From positions 44,837-108,836 of the forward strand of contig CAJTYO010000003.1 of NCBI GenBank assembly GCA_910584045.1: a stretch of DNA of 64,000 bases, written 5' to 3'. The stretch is from an uncultured Oscillospiraceae bacterium (lineage in GTDB: Bacteria; Bacillota; Clostridia; Oscillospirales; Oscillospiraceae). The translations under genes and the position numbers were made by a program. Under the pieces are notes generated by a model that saw nothing but the letters and a program-made list of their open reading frames with translations, was not told where the DNA came from and made no database searches. Each line of letters opens with the position of its first letter. Position 1 is the first letter of the stretch. Of the stretch, positions 22,501 to 28,723 are shown one piece after another.

Positions 22501-23869
22501 CCCAGGAAAAAGCCCCGTCGGGGAAGAACAGCACATCCAGGTTGAAAAGCTGCACGGCCTTCAGCGCGTCCATGCGCCCGTCGGACCCGGCGAAGCGGCC
22601 CAGGGCCCTGCGGCCAGCGTCCTCCAGCAGTTTTTCGCTGCCGCCGGTGTACCGGAAGCCCTTGAGATAGGTCTCCAGAATCCCGGTATGGGTCTTGCTG
22701 TAGTCCGAGCCCAGGCCCGCCTTTTTGCCCACATACTGGCCGACGTAGAGGAAGTTCTTTGTAAAGACATAGTAGCGGAAATTCATATCCACGTCGTTGT
22801 CGTCCAGGAGCTCATAGCAGATGTAGTGGTCCGGACTCCGGGCGGCCCGGGTAGTTTTTCCCACCGCCGTCTGCCCGGCGCTGCTGGAGTCGCTTATGTT
22901 CATCGCCTGTAAAATCAGCTCCACCTCCTTGTCCCCATCGGCGGTATCCAGGGGCGCGTGGATGTTCACGATGGGGGCCCCGGTCTGGAGGGTCAGGGCT
23001 ATGGCGGAGTAGTCCCAGAAATCCTCGGCGTCAAAGGGAATCTCCTGGGGAACGGCGGTGAAAAGCCGGGTCTCGGGATTCTCGGTACGGGTGTAATGGA
23101 GACCCTTAGGGATGGTGACGGTGAACTCCCCCGCCTCCACCTGCTCCCCGGCGGCGAAGTCCAGGCCCTGGACGGCGGCGGGGAACAGCTCCTCGGGCTT
23201 CTTGCCCAGGAGGTCAAAGAGGTTGGGCGGTGCGGTGAATTGCAGGGTATAGAGCAGGGGGAAGAGCTCCTTTTCCAGGATTTCCCCGCGCCTGTCCTCG
23301 TCCGGGATGCCCAGGCCCGCCAGATAGTAGCGCATTTGGGGATAGTCCACCACGCCGATGAGCAGGTGACTGACCGTGATGTGGAAGCGCATGACCCGCA
23401 TCCTCTGGTGGACCACGCAGAGGGTCACATTGCCCTTGGTGACAGGCTTTTCATAGGACCCGCCGGCTTGGGCGGTGGAAAAATTGGCCTGAAAGGTCAG
23501 GCCGTCCTCCCCCTCCTCCGTGCCGAAGGTGTAGCGGTCCTCGTCGCTCTCGCTCTGGTCCTGGTCCTCCGTGAGGCCTTTGGCAATATCCTCCATGTTC
23601 TCCTCCACCGCCTTGGCGGCATTGGCCCGTGGGGCCTCAATGGTCCCGCTGAAGACGCTGCGGAGGCTATTGAGCTTCCACGTTGTCTCCGCCTCGTCGT
23701 CCAGCTCGAAGGGGCCGTCCCGGTAGAGTTTCGGGGAGGTCCGGGGCTTGAGGAGATTCATGCTGCCGTCCTCGTCCCTGGCGTAGGCGATGCCGAAGGG
23801 CAGGTGCAGCGTCAGTCCGGGAAACAGCTCCAGTTCTTTGCCTTTGGGGGGTACTCCGTTCACTTGCAT
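19568..23869 (-). CDS. 1433-residue multidomain BRCT protein with duplicated modules and winged-helix-like repeats
   Basis: Not recognised as a named family. Visible parts: an N-terminal beta-rich region (1-400); two related modules of about 155 residues (about 424-580 and 695-852), both starting GRFAG-DGR-DA and ending LR-YNG; a BRCT domain (about 931-1015; SVFVLTGDFEKN, KGGRCTRTVSGKTNYLVIG) of the ligase/RFC type that can bind DNA ends or phosphopeptides; a Lys/Pro/Ala linker (1021-1060); two winged-helix-like repeats (1068-1140 and 1358-1433, both with MTA-EINAALGTDY-A); and between them a long charged coiled coil (1211-1335). No signal peptide or membrane span. It follows the XRE gene on the same strand, with operator copy 1 upstream. 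A DNA- or kinase-linked scaffold is inference. Confidence 0.75.
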   Translation of the reverse strand: MQVNGVPPKGKELELFPGLTLHLPFGIAYARDEDGSMNLLKPRTSPKLYRDGPFELDDEAETTWKLNSLRSVFSGTIEAPRANAAKAVEENMEDIAKGLTEDQDQSESDEDRYTFGTEEGEDGLTFQANFSTAQAGGSYEKPVTKGNVTLCVVHQRMRVMRFHITVSHLLIGVVDYPQMRYYLAGLGIPDEDRRGEILEKELFPLLYTLQFTAPPNLFDLLGKKPEELFPAAVQGLDFAAGEQVEAGEFTVTIPKGLHYTRTENPETRLFTAVPQEIPFDAEDFWDYSAIALTLQTGAPIVNIHAPLDTADGDKEVELILQAMNISDSSSAGQTAVGKTTRAARSPDHYICYELLDDNDVDMNFRYYVFTKNFLYVGQYVGKKAGLGSDYSKTHTGILETYLKGFRYTGGSEKLLEDAGRRALGRFAGSDGRMDALKAVQLFNLDVLFFPDGAFSWDGTHHVFTGIHLNAEKMEEYPDVKDHLEEIGKAMQALVNECEQDERLRVPAAKLGAGLRNFLNGADLTGAALFHLAGYHLFWFKEDEETPGQFSLLIDARLKASVPDAENYFKRLLEILRAYNGDPAPVVSGPARIFRAVDIPDIFEDGGPCLAGLENENPGGEEGADEEYQDILGILQDSMDPDLLSGLPASDQKDIQNAMQRIAGNLQGFNKAVRGDASPKGAPMNGGKAAGKKDLGRFAGDDGRLDAFMGVAFFTEDVIFFHPEDLLWDGKHHSFANYRFNAAVLPNAEGVLEHSEAIVEGLKALIQELEENPELRVPAEDLHPEMRRFLKGADFTPAVVFYMECFNFFRFWEEEPDQYQFRLEERLANSFYDEATNGGFFEKFIGALRTYNGNHRPYTASFGGTYGGQTGEHLPDIKVYQYEMDKDGFPKEDENGDVIYRTKTSEELAWEARMAKKAAEAELAKVPFDRVSSVTVSGSVFVLTGDFEKNPEDRDVVKRLIEAKGGRCTRTVSGKTNYLVIGALGGFGKRKIEHVQEQRAKGKTIKIIREADLMAALEGRTPPAPKPAPKPASKPAPKPAPQPASKPAPQPASKPAPQPAPTVQKDSEETAARARIIEPVLSAVPMTAAEINAALGTDYTALQVAVAVKLISGVGTTTVKRRISTGGVNTEKDYTAYYLNAKNAKPSGPKAPASRTLASEPGFRMEEIEPKAGEEARFRVSIDLSDLLGGGDGSAAPSPKASPSPAAGSAVDAERQRREAAHRKVMDNAEQRRKEQEAAYNKAVEALKADVQKIIKEGRETTDKQKEEVQSLQQKKSSAEQKLKQLGFFSFSEKKAVRAQIAQLAKEIREAEQKLEGLKREARKKAEETLEKHRLPPPPALLGGSKSASKSARRSASGDAAERAQKIEGVLSILPMTAKEINAALGTDYSAFQIANAVKFIPSAYTDKVFRIETDKDGNPMLREFTAYCIGILG

Positions 23870-23927
23870 GGTTCTGCCGTCCTTTCTTTATATTGCCTGG
23901 CTTGGAAATGCGGCCGGTATCTCTTTT

Positions 23928-23933
23928 ACCATA
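23928..23933 (-). promoter_or_regulatory. -10 hexamer of the BRCT gene
   Basis: TATGGT on the minus strand, exactly 19 nt from the edge of operator copy 1 (23953-23975). No recognisable -35 lies at the right distance, which suggests activator dependence. Confidence 0.6.
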
Positions 23934-23952
23934 CCAGACGGAGGCGGAGAAA

Positions 23953-23975
23953 ACCATATGCAGGCTGCATAGGGT
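23953..23975 (-). promoter_or_regulatory. Island operator, copy 1 (before the BRCT gene)
   Basis: A 23-bp near-perfect palindrome: TATGCAG and CTGCATA about one central G, extended by ACC and GGT with one mismatched pair. The CATATGGT end points to the BRCT gene. It is identical over all 23 bases to copy 2. Confidence 0.85.
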
Positions 23976-24070
23976 CCGACAAAAATTTTTGCCGCCCCGC
24001 GGACGGAATCCCCGCCCGGCGCTCCTCCCGGACGGCGGTCCCGCTCAAAAGACGGAGCCGCCGGAACACC

Positions 24071-24493
24071 TCAATACAGCGTCCCCTCGTTCTCGTCGAA
24101 CAGTCTGTCGTTGACCTCCGCCAGCGGCGTGCCGTGGGCGATGCCATGAAGAATAACGGCGTCCCGCCGCAGGCGCGGATACAGCGGCGCGAAACCGGCC
24201 CGCTGCAAAAGCTGCTGGGTCTCCTCCACCGACGTTTCCAGACCGAAGCAGATGCACAGCAGCCGATCACGGGAGGGATTCCGCCGCCCGGAAAGCACCT
24301 GATAGAGATATACCTCGCTCATGCCGCCGTTCCGGGCCACCGCCGCTTTCGAAACGTTTTTTTCGTCAAAGAGCCGTATCAGCTGCTCCGTCAGGCCCCA
24401 GCTTACAAACTGATCCCCGTTTTCCTTCAAATACTCGTCCAGATGGGGCTGGCTTAAAAGCTCGTCCCGCAGATCGCCGGTGTCCTTCTTCAT
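24071..24493 (-). CDS. XRE-type helix-turn-helix regulator, likely master of the island operator
   Basis: A 140-residue cytoplasmic protein. The helix-turn-helix is at about 48-70 (SKAAVARNGGMSEVYLYQVL), followed by SGRRNPSRDRLLCICFGL and a C-terminal helical part ending LYPRLRRDAVILHGIAHG and NDRLFDENEGTLY. Proteins of this plan are often paired with a protein-kinase gene in gut Clostridia; here the kinase is divergent. Operator copy 2 lies between the two genes, 19 nt from a TATGAT -10 of this gene, so autoregulation is likely. The ribosome site is AAAGGAGAATTTCCC. Assignment as the operator-binding protein is inferred from position. Confidence 0.85.
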   Translation of the reverse strand: MKKDTGDLRDELLSQPHLDEYLKENGDQFVSWGLTEQLIRLFDEKNVSKAAVARNGGMSEVYLYQVLSGRRNPSRDRLLCICFGLETSVEETQQLLQRAGFAPLYPRLRRDAVILHGIAHGTPLAEVNDRLFDENEGTLY

Positions 24494-24505
24494 GGGAAAT
24501 TCTCC

Positions 24506-24534
24506 TTTACTTTCTCCTTAAATCGCGGTATACT
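24506..24534 (+). promoter_or_regulatory. Promoter of the kinase operon
   Basis: TTTACT (24506-24511), a 17-nt spacer and TATACT (24529-24534). It overlaps the facing XRE promoter, whose TATGAT is at 24547-24542. Operator copy 2 lies about 30 nt downstream of the -10, inside the kinase leader. Confidence 0.65.
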
Positions 24535-24566
24535 GAATCGTATCATACACTTCTGAAATGAAAAAA

Positions 24567-24589
24567 ACCATATGCAGGCTGCATAGGGT
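24567..24589 (-). promoter_or_regulatory. Island operator, copy 2 (between XRE and kinase genes)
   Basis: The same 23-bp palindrome as copy 1. On the minus strand it stands 19 nt from TATGAT, the XRE -10. For the rightward kinase transcript it falls after the start point, so a bound protein could activate XRE and block or tune the kinase. Confidence 0.85.
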
Positions 24590-24615
24590 CTGCGTTTTTT
24601 AGGAGGCGGTCTTTT

Positions 24616-25314
24616 ATTTACGCTTGGCTCTCCAGCGTCATTGCGCAGGAATTTGAAGAGGTCCGCCCCCTGAAGGAGGATTCGCGGGGCGGCGCGTTTC
24701 TCCTCCGTCACAAAAAGTCGGGACGGCTTCTCGTTTTTCACCGCTTCCTTGGCAGCGGAGAGGTCTACCGAAAGCTCATGCGCTATTCCTGCCGGAACCT
24801 CCCGGAAATTCTGGAGACGGCGGAGCAGGATGGCCAGATCCTGGTGCTGGAGGAATTTATTCAGGGAGATACCCTGGATTCTCTTTTGAGAGTTTCCCCA
24901 TTTTCTCCGGACCAGACCCGGGACATCACCCTCCAGCTCTGCCAGGCCCTGCGGGTGCTGCACTCCATCGGCGCGGTCCACCGGGACGTAAAGCCGGAAA
25001 ACGTCATTCTCCGGGGGCGGGATGCGGTGCTGATCGACTTTGACGCCGCCCGGCTGCACAAGCCGTCCCATAAAAGCGACACCGTGGTCTTGGGCACCAC
25101 TGGCTTCGCCGCGCCGGAGCAGTACGGCCTCTCCCAGTCCGACGCCAGGGCGGACATTTACTCCCTGGGTGTTCTGATAAACCTCATGCTTACCGGGGAG
25201 CATCCCTCCCGGAATCTGGCGGAGGGCCGCCTGGGCCGGGTGGTCCAGCGGTGCACCCAGATAAGTCCGGAGAAGCGCTATCAAAGCGTAATCCATCTAA
25301 TGGAGGCGATTTGA
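24616..25314 (+). CDS. Ser/Thr protein kinase with an apparent ATT start codon
   Basis: The frame is open from 24562 and holds no ATG, GTG or TTG before 24778. AGGAGG (24601-24606) stands 9 nt before an ATT at 24616 that gives a natural N-terminus (YAWLSSVIAQEFEEVRPLKE), so ATT is the likely start (232 residues). The C-lobe is complete: HRDVKPEN (122-129), DFDA for DFG (141-144), GTTGFAAPEQYG and DIYSLGVLINLMLTGEHPS. The N-lobe is degenerate: no clear VAIK lysine or Gly loop (GRLLVFHRFLGSGEVY). No membrane segment or PASTA repeats, so it is unlike PrkC. It is coupled to the next gene (2-nt gap). Starting at the ATG at 24778 would delete most of the N-lobe. Confidence 0.8.
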   Translation: MYAWLSSVIAQEFEEVRPLKEDSRGGAFLLRHKKSGRLLVFHRFLGSGEVYRKLMRYSCRNLPEILETAEQDGQILVLEEFIQGDTLDSLLRVSPFSPDQTRDITLQLCQALRVLHSIGAVHRDVKPENVILRGRDAVLIDFDAARLHKPSHKSDTVVLGTTGFAAPEQYGLSQSDARADIYSLGVLINLMLTGEHPSRNLAEGRLGRVVQRCTQISPEKRYQSVIHLMEAI

Positions 25315-25316
25315 CC

Positions 25317-26585
25317 ATGAAAGCCTGTCCCCACTGCGGCGCGGTCCTCCCAGACGAGGCGTCCTTCTGTCCAAGCTGCGCCAGGAGCGTCGTCATCCGC
25401 GAAAAGGTCCGGCGTTACAGGCGTCTGCCCGTAAAGGCGGCGTATGTTCTTCTTGCGGTTCTGGCGGCAGCCCTGCTGGCGGCGCTTATCTGGTACTTCC
25501 TGCCAAAGACCTATGACAACGGAACCGCCGAGGCCTTTTATGACAGCAACGACCGGACCTACCAGCTCTGCATCGCCTGGTCCGATACGCCCTCGCTGCC
25601 CTTCAGCGACCGGTACACCTCCTCGCCGGTGTTCTTTGAAGGCCGGTATCCCTCCCTGCTCTTTATCAATGACGCGAACACCAGGGAGGACGCCGCCGCG
25701 GAATTTCTGCCCCAGGTGGAACGCATCACCGCCGAGTTTGCCGGCCTCAGCCCGGAAGACGCCAAGGGGGACATGCGGCTCTCCTGCACCGACCCCGCCC
25801 GGAATACGGACTATGTTCCCAACGCCGCCAGCATCACGTTTGTGGATTTTTGCCTCTGGAACACCGGGGACTACGACGCGCAGCTTCTGTTCACGGTACA
25901 TATGAAAAACGGCGACGCCATCCGGGTCCGGCAGACCCACCATTTTCACGCCTCCCCGACCTATACCTATACCCCGGAGGACACCCCTATGGGCACAACG
26001 GAGGAGCTCCAGTCCCTTCTGGAGGAGATTGGCCGCACGGCGGAGCCCGACGCGGAGATCAACATCTATCTCCCCCCTGTGACCTATGAGGGGGAGCTGG
26101 TGCTGAACCGCCTGGCGATGAACCTCTACGGCAGTGTCGGCCAGACGGGCGAGCGCACCACCTTCACCGGCACCGTCCACCTCGCCTACTCCAGCGGCAC
26201 GGTCTCCTTCTTCGAGAACATTGATTTCATGGGAAGCGGCGGCGGTACAGGCGTCTCCGCCCTGTCCCGCCTCCATCTGACGAACTGCCGCCTCTTCGGG
26301 TGGGATACCGCCGTTTTCTGCGCGGAAAGCGCATGGGTCAACACGGACCATTGTATCTTCTCGGACAACGGCGTCGGCCTCCACATCAATAACGCAGAGT
26401 CCAACATCTCGGACAGCCGGTTTGAAGGCAACACCTTCCAGAACAACCAAACCGCCGTCCTGCTGGAGCAGATGGGCGTAGAGACGCCCCTGAAATTTCC
26501 CGGCACCCTCTTCACCGGCAACGGTACGGACATTGACAACCGCTGCGGCCAGGAGCTGGAGCTGGAACGCACGATTTTTCAATAA
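25317..26585 (+). CDS. Zinc-ribbon, single-span membrane protein with a beta-helix-like extracellular domain
   Basis: 422 residues. An N-terminal zinc ribbon (CPHCGAVLPDEASFCPSC) is followed by a membrane span at about 41-62 (AAYVLLAVLAAALLAALIW). The external part has a Tyr/Asp-rich domain (about 70-230) and, at about 250-420, right-handed beta-helix-like turns (LTNCRLFGWDTAVF, DHCIFSDNGVGLHI, NISDSRFEGNTF). The ATG is 2 nt after the kinase stop, with GGAGG inside the kinase gene, so the pair is co-translated. The zinc ribbon faces the cytoplasm where the kinase is; a receptor-kinase pairing is plausible but unproven. Confidence 0.75.
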   Translation: MKACPHCGAVLPDEASFCPSCARSVVIREKVRRYRRLPVKAAYVLLAVLAAALLAALIWYFLPKTYDNGTAEAFYDSNDRTYQLCIAWSDTPSLPFSDRYTSSPVFFEGRYPSLLFINDANTREDAAAEFLPQVERITAEFAGLSPEDAKGDMRLSCTDPARNTDYVPNAASITFVDFCLWNTGDYDAQLLFTVHMKNGDAIRVRQTHHFHASPTYTYTPEDTPMGTTEELQSLLEEIGRTAEPDAEINIYLPPVTYEGELVLNRLAMNLYGSVGQTGERTTFTGTVHLAYSSGTVSFFENIDFMGSGGGTGVSALSRLHLTNCRLFGWDTAVFCAESAWVNTDHCIFSDNGVGLHINNAESNISDSRFEGNTFQNNQTAVLLEQMGVETPLKFPGTLFTGNGTDIDNRCGQELELERTIFQ

Positions 26586-26595
26586 TCTGTGTACA

Positions 26596-26640
26596 AACAT
26601 CCCCAGGCGCTCCACCCGGCGTCTGGGGACGTTCCTTTTT
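26596..26640. terminator. Terminator between the zinc-ribbon gene and the convergent exonuclease gene
   Basis: A hairpin of about 15 bp with one mismatch and one wobble (26596-26610 with 26619-26633) followed by CCTTTTT on the + strand. It closely resembles the proBA terminator. Confidence 0.8.
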
Positions 26641-27970
26641 AACGAGCCAGCTCCTTTAGCCTGACGTACAGCAGGGCGTTGGCCTGAGCGTCGCACCAGG
26701 CCCGGTGCGCATCCGGCTGGTCGATGCCGAAGCGCTGAGACAGGTATTCCAGCTTGACGTTCTCCCAGCCCTGGTCCTCTTTCAGCCTGCGGGCAAAGCG
26801 GTAAGTGTCAAAAAAGGGATTCTCCAGCCGGATTCCCGCCCGCCGGGCGGCGCAGTCGATATAGTGGAGGTCCGACTGCCGGATGTTGTGCCCCACCAGG
26901 ATGTTGTCCCCCGCGAAGTCCGCGAACAACCGAATGGCCTCCTCGGGCCCCGGCTGGTCCGCCACCATCTCGTCGGTGATATGGGTGATGCCGGCGATGC
27001 GGGGGAGTATCTTCCGCCCCGGATTCACCAGCTGGGAAAAGGTCTCCGTAATCCTTCCATTCACCACCCGCACCGCGCCGATCTCTGTGATCTCGGCGGG
27101 GCTGTCGCCGTTGGCGGCTCCATAGGTCCCGCTGGTCTCCAGATCGAAACAGACGAAGGAGTCGAAGTCCGGCTCGGTCCGCTCCGGCATGGACCGGGGA
27201 CGGTCGTCCTCCAGGACCTCACAGTCCACGGCCAGCATGGACAGCACCTCCATCACCTGGGCCAGCTCCTCCGTGCCGCCGGTGAGCCGGAGGGTCAGAG
27301 ACCCCTGGCGGCGGTCTCTGGAAACCGGGACGGCGGCCTCCGGCGCGGATGCCGCCGTGAGCTGGCTCCGGAAACCGGCAAGGCCCGCCGTGGAGAGGGT
27401 TTCCAGGTACTTGGCGGTTACGGCCCCGGCGTGGGGTCCGGCGGTGGTCCGGATGTTGTTCAGATCCCAGGAGATGCGGGTGATCTTTTCGTCCACGGCA
27501 GTCTGCCAGGTCTTGGCGGAGGTGCTCTTGTTCAGCCACTTCTCATCAAAGAAGGCCGGGCTGTTCAGCACTTGCCCGGCCAGGCCGCCCAGAGCGCCGC
27601 TCTGCCGGAAAAAGTACGTCACAATTTCCTGGCGCTTGGCCGCCTTTTCCCGGCTCTCCATCTCGGAGATAAATGCCTTGACCTCGCCCAGGGGCTCGTC
27701 CACCATGGCCAGCAGCTCCTTGACCTGGGCCTCAAAGTCCTGATAGGGGGCCAGATATGCCTTCTTGATCTCCTTGCGGCGGCCGTCGATGTCCCCCCGG
27801 AGGCGAGTAAGCTCCTTCTTATCGGCCTTGGCGTCGGCCAGGCGGTCCTCCGTATAGACCATGCTCTGGTAGCGCTTCAGGACGGCGGCGAGGGCCGTCT
27901 TCAGCTCACGGAAATTGTCGATAGAAACCTGTCCCGGCTGCTGGCGGGACAGGAGTTGCAATTCGTCCAT
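26639..27970 (-). CDS. DUF1351-type domain fused to a DEDDh 3'-5' exonuclease
   Basis: 443 residues. The N-terminal ~200 residues are a charged helical DUF1351-like region (LKRYQSMVYTEDRLADAKAD, KKELTRLRGDIDGRRKEIKK), a family known from phage recombination modules. A linker domain follows (about 205-265). The C-terminus (about 270-443) is a DnaQ-type exonuclease with all acidic motifs: FDLETSG, GHNIRQSDLHYID and HRAWCDA, plus ITHITDEMV. Such domains digest DNA or RNA from 3' ends. GAGGAG precedes the ATG. It ends an operon that starts with the 52-residue gene under operator copy 3. The combination of a phage-type domain and exonuclease in one chain is unusual. Confidence 0.8.
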   Translation of the reverse strand: MDELQLLSRQQPGQVSIDNFRELKTALAAVLKRYQSMVYTEDRLADAKADKKELTRLRGDIDGRRKEIKKAYLAPYQDFEAQVKELLAMVDEPLGEVKAFISEMESREKAAKRQEIVTYFFRQSGALGGLAGQVLNSPAFFDEKWLNKSTSAKTWQTAVDEKITRISWDLNNIRTTAGPHAGAVTAKYLETLSTAGLAGFRSQLTAASAPEAAVPVSRDRRQGSLTLRLTGGTEELAQVMEVLSMLAVDCEVLEDDRPRSMPERTEPDFDSFVCFDLETSGTYGAANGDSPAEITEIGAVRVVNGRITETFSQLVNPGRKILPRIAGITHITDEMVADQPGPEEAIRLFADFAGDNILVGHNIRQSDLHYIDCAARRAGIRLENPFFDTYRFARRLKEDQGWENVKLEYLSQRFGIDQPDAHRAWCDAQANALLYVRLKELAR

Positions 27971-28003
27971 GCAGAAATCTCCTCTCTGGTGTCATGGGGC
28001 CCG

Positions 28004-28217
28004 TCAGGGGAGGGCCTCAAATTGGATGCCGTTCTCCTTTGCGTACTGCTTCCGCAAAACTCCCGGCGGGGGCGTGGATGGCGAGAACTTCACATGCCTC
28101 GAAAGCGTCCAGGCCAATTGCCGTGACGCCCTCCTGGATGACCACATCATGGTCAAAGCCCTCGTACTTCGTCAAGCCGCCGCCCCAACTCACAAAGCCC
28201 TGACTGTCCGCCATCAT
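28004..28217 (-). pseudogene. Remnant of a BspA-type leucine-rich-repeat protein (internal deletion and frameshift)
   Basis: The frame starts with a good GGAG site and reads LTKYEGFDHDVVIQEGVTAI, the usual opening of a BspA-type LRR repeat. It then jumps straight to AIHAPAGSFAEA, the usual C-terminal cap. One extra base follows: the next frame reads QYAKENGIQFEALP and stops at 28004, the expected ending, whereas the original frame stops at 28017. So the repeats between start and cap are gone and the tail is frameshifted. A shortened working protein (66 residues) remains possible. Confidence 0.6.
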
Positions 28218-28246
28218 TCATTTCTCCTGTTTTTGGATAAATTTCC

Positions 28247-28405
28247 TCATCCCCGGCCATACCGCCGGGCGATTTCCTCCAGCTCGTCCTCGTCCGCCCG
28301 GCGAATCTCGTCCACGTCCAAGATCATGGCCCCCAGGCCGGAAAACGCCCCGGCACAGGCCTCCTCCAGCAGTTCCCTCCGCAAAGCCTCCGCGTCACGT
28401 TCCAT
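28247..28405 (-). CDS. 52-residue acidic small protein
   Basis: ATG after AAAGGAGGAGCGC, a near-ideal ribosome site. The peptide starts MERDAEALRRELLEEA, continues with GLGAMILDVDEIRRA and ends with LEEIARRYGRG; it is acidic, probably helical, with no membrane span or cysteine motif. It is the first gene of the operon under operator copy 3, followed by the BspA remnant and the exonuclease. No family was recognised. Confidence 0.65.
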   Translation of the reverse strand: MERDAEALRRELLEEACAGAFSGLGAMILDVDEIRRADEDELEEIARRYGRG

Positions 28406-28471
28406 GCGCTCCTCCTTTCTCCGCCCTCGCGGCCTCTCTTTCCTCTACATTACCAAATTCCAACCGAAAAA

Positions 28472-28494
28472 ACCATATGCTGCCTGCATAAGAT
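28472..28494 (-). promoter_or_regulatory. Island operator, copy 3 (before the small-protein/exonuclease operon)
   Basis: The same layout as copies 1 and 2 with a few changes in the outer half. On the minus strand the CATATGGT end is 19 nt from TAATGT (28452-28447), a poor -10. Spacing is the same as in the other copies. Confidence 0.75.
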
Positions 28495-28510
28495 TTTAAA
28501 TATTTTTTGG

Positions 28511-28533
28511 ACCCTATGTAGCTTGCATATGGT
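28511..28533 (+). promoter_or_regulatory. Island operator, copy 4 (facing right)
   Basis: The same 23-bp palindrome in opposite orientation to copy 3, with two base changes. The CATATGGT end is again exactly 19 nt from a -10-like TATCCT (28553-28558), so it would fire toward the second XRE gene and lepA. Confidence 0.75.
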
Positions 28534-28630
28534 AAGTGCCGGATCCGTATGGTATCCTATATTTGAAAAACTCCGTACTTCTCCACGCTATACTGCATTC
28601 CAGCCCACATTCCCAGAGTGAAAATTCATC

Positions 28631-28659
28631 TTTACAAGTCATATACGGTCTGTTATACT
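28631..28659 (+). promoter_or_regulatory. Sigma-A promoter of the XRE-lepA operon
   Basis: TTTACA (28631-28636), a 17-nt spacer and TATACT (28654-28659), 65 nt before the start codon. Confidence 0.8.
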
Positions 28660-28723
28660 ATAACTCCCCGTATTTTACAGCACCGCGGGGAGAGCTCGAT
28701 CAGAGAAGGTGGGGGGAATCACT

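Noticed and set aside
22958..24457. + strand open frame of about 499 codons opposite the BRCT gene
   Set aside because: It crosses the BRCT gene start, the operator and the XRE gene in antisense; composition is typical of a shadow.
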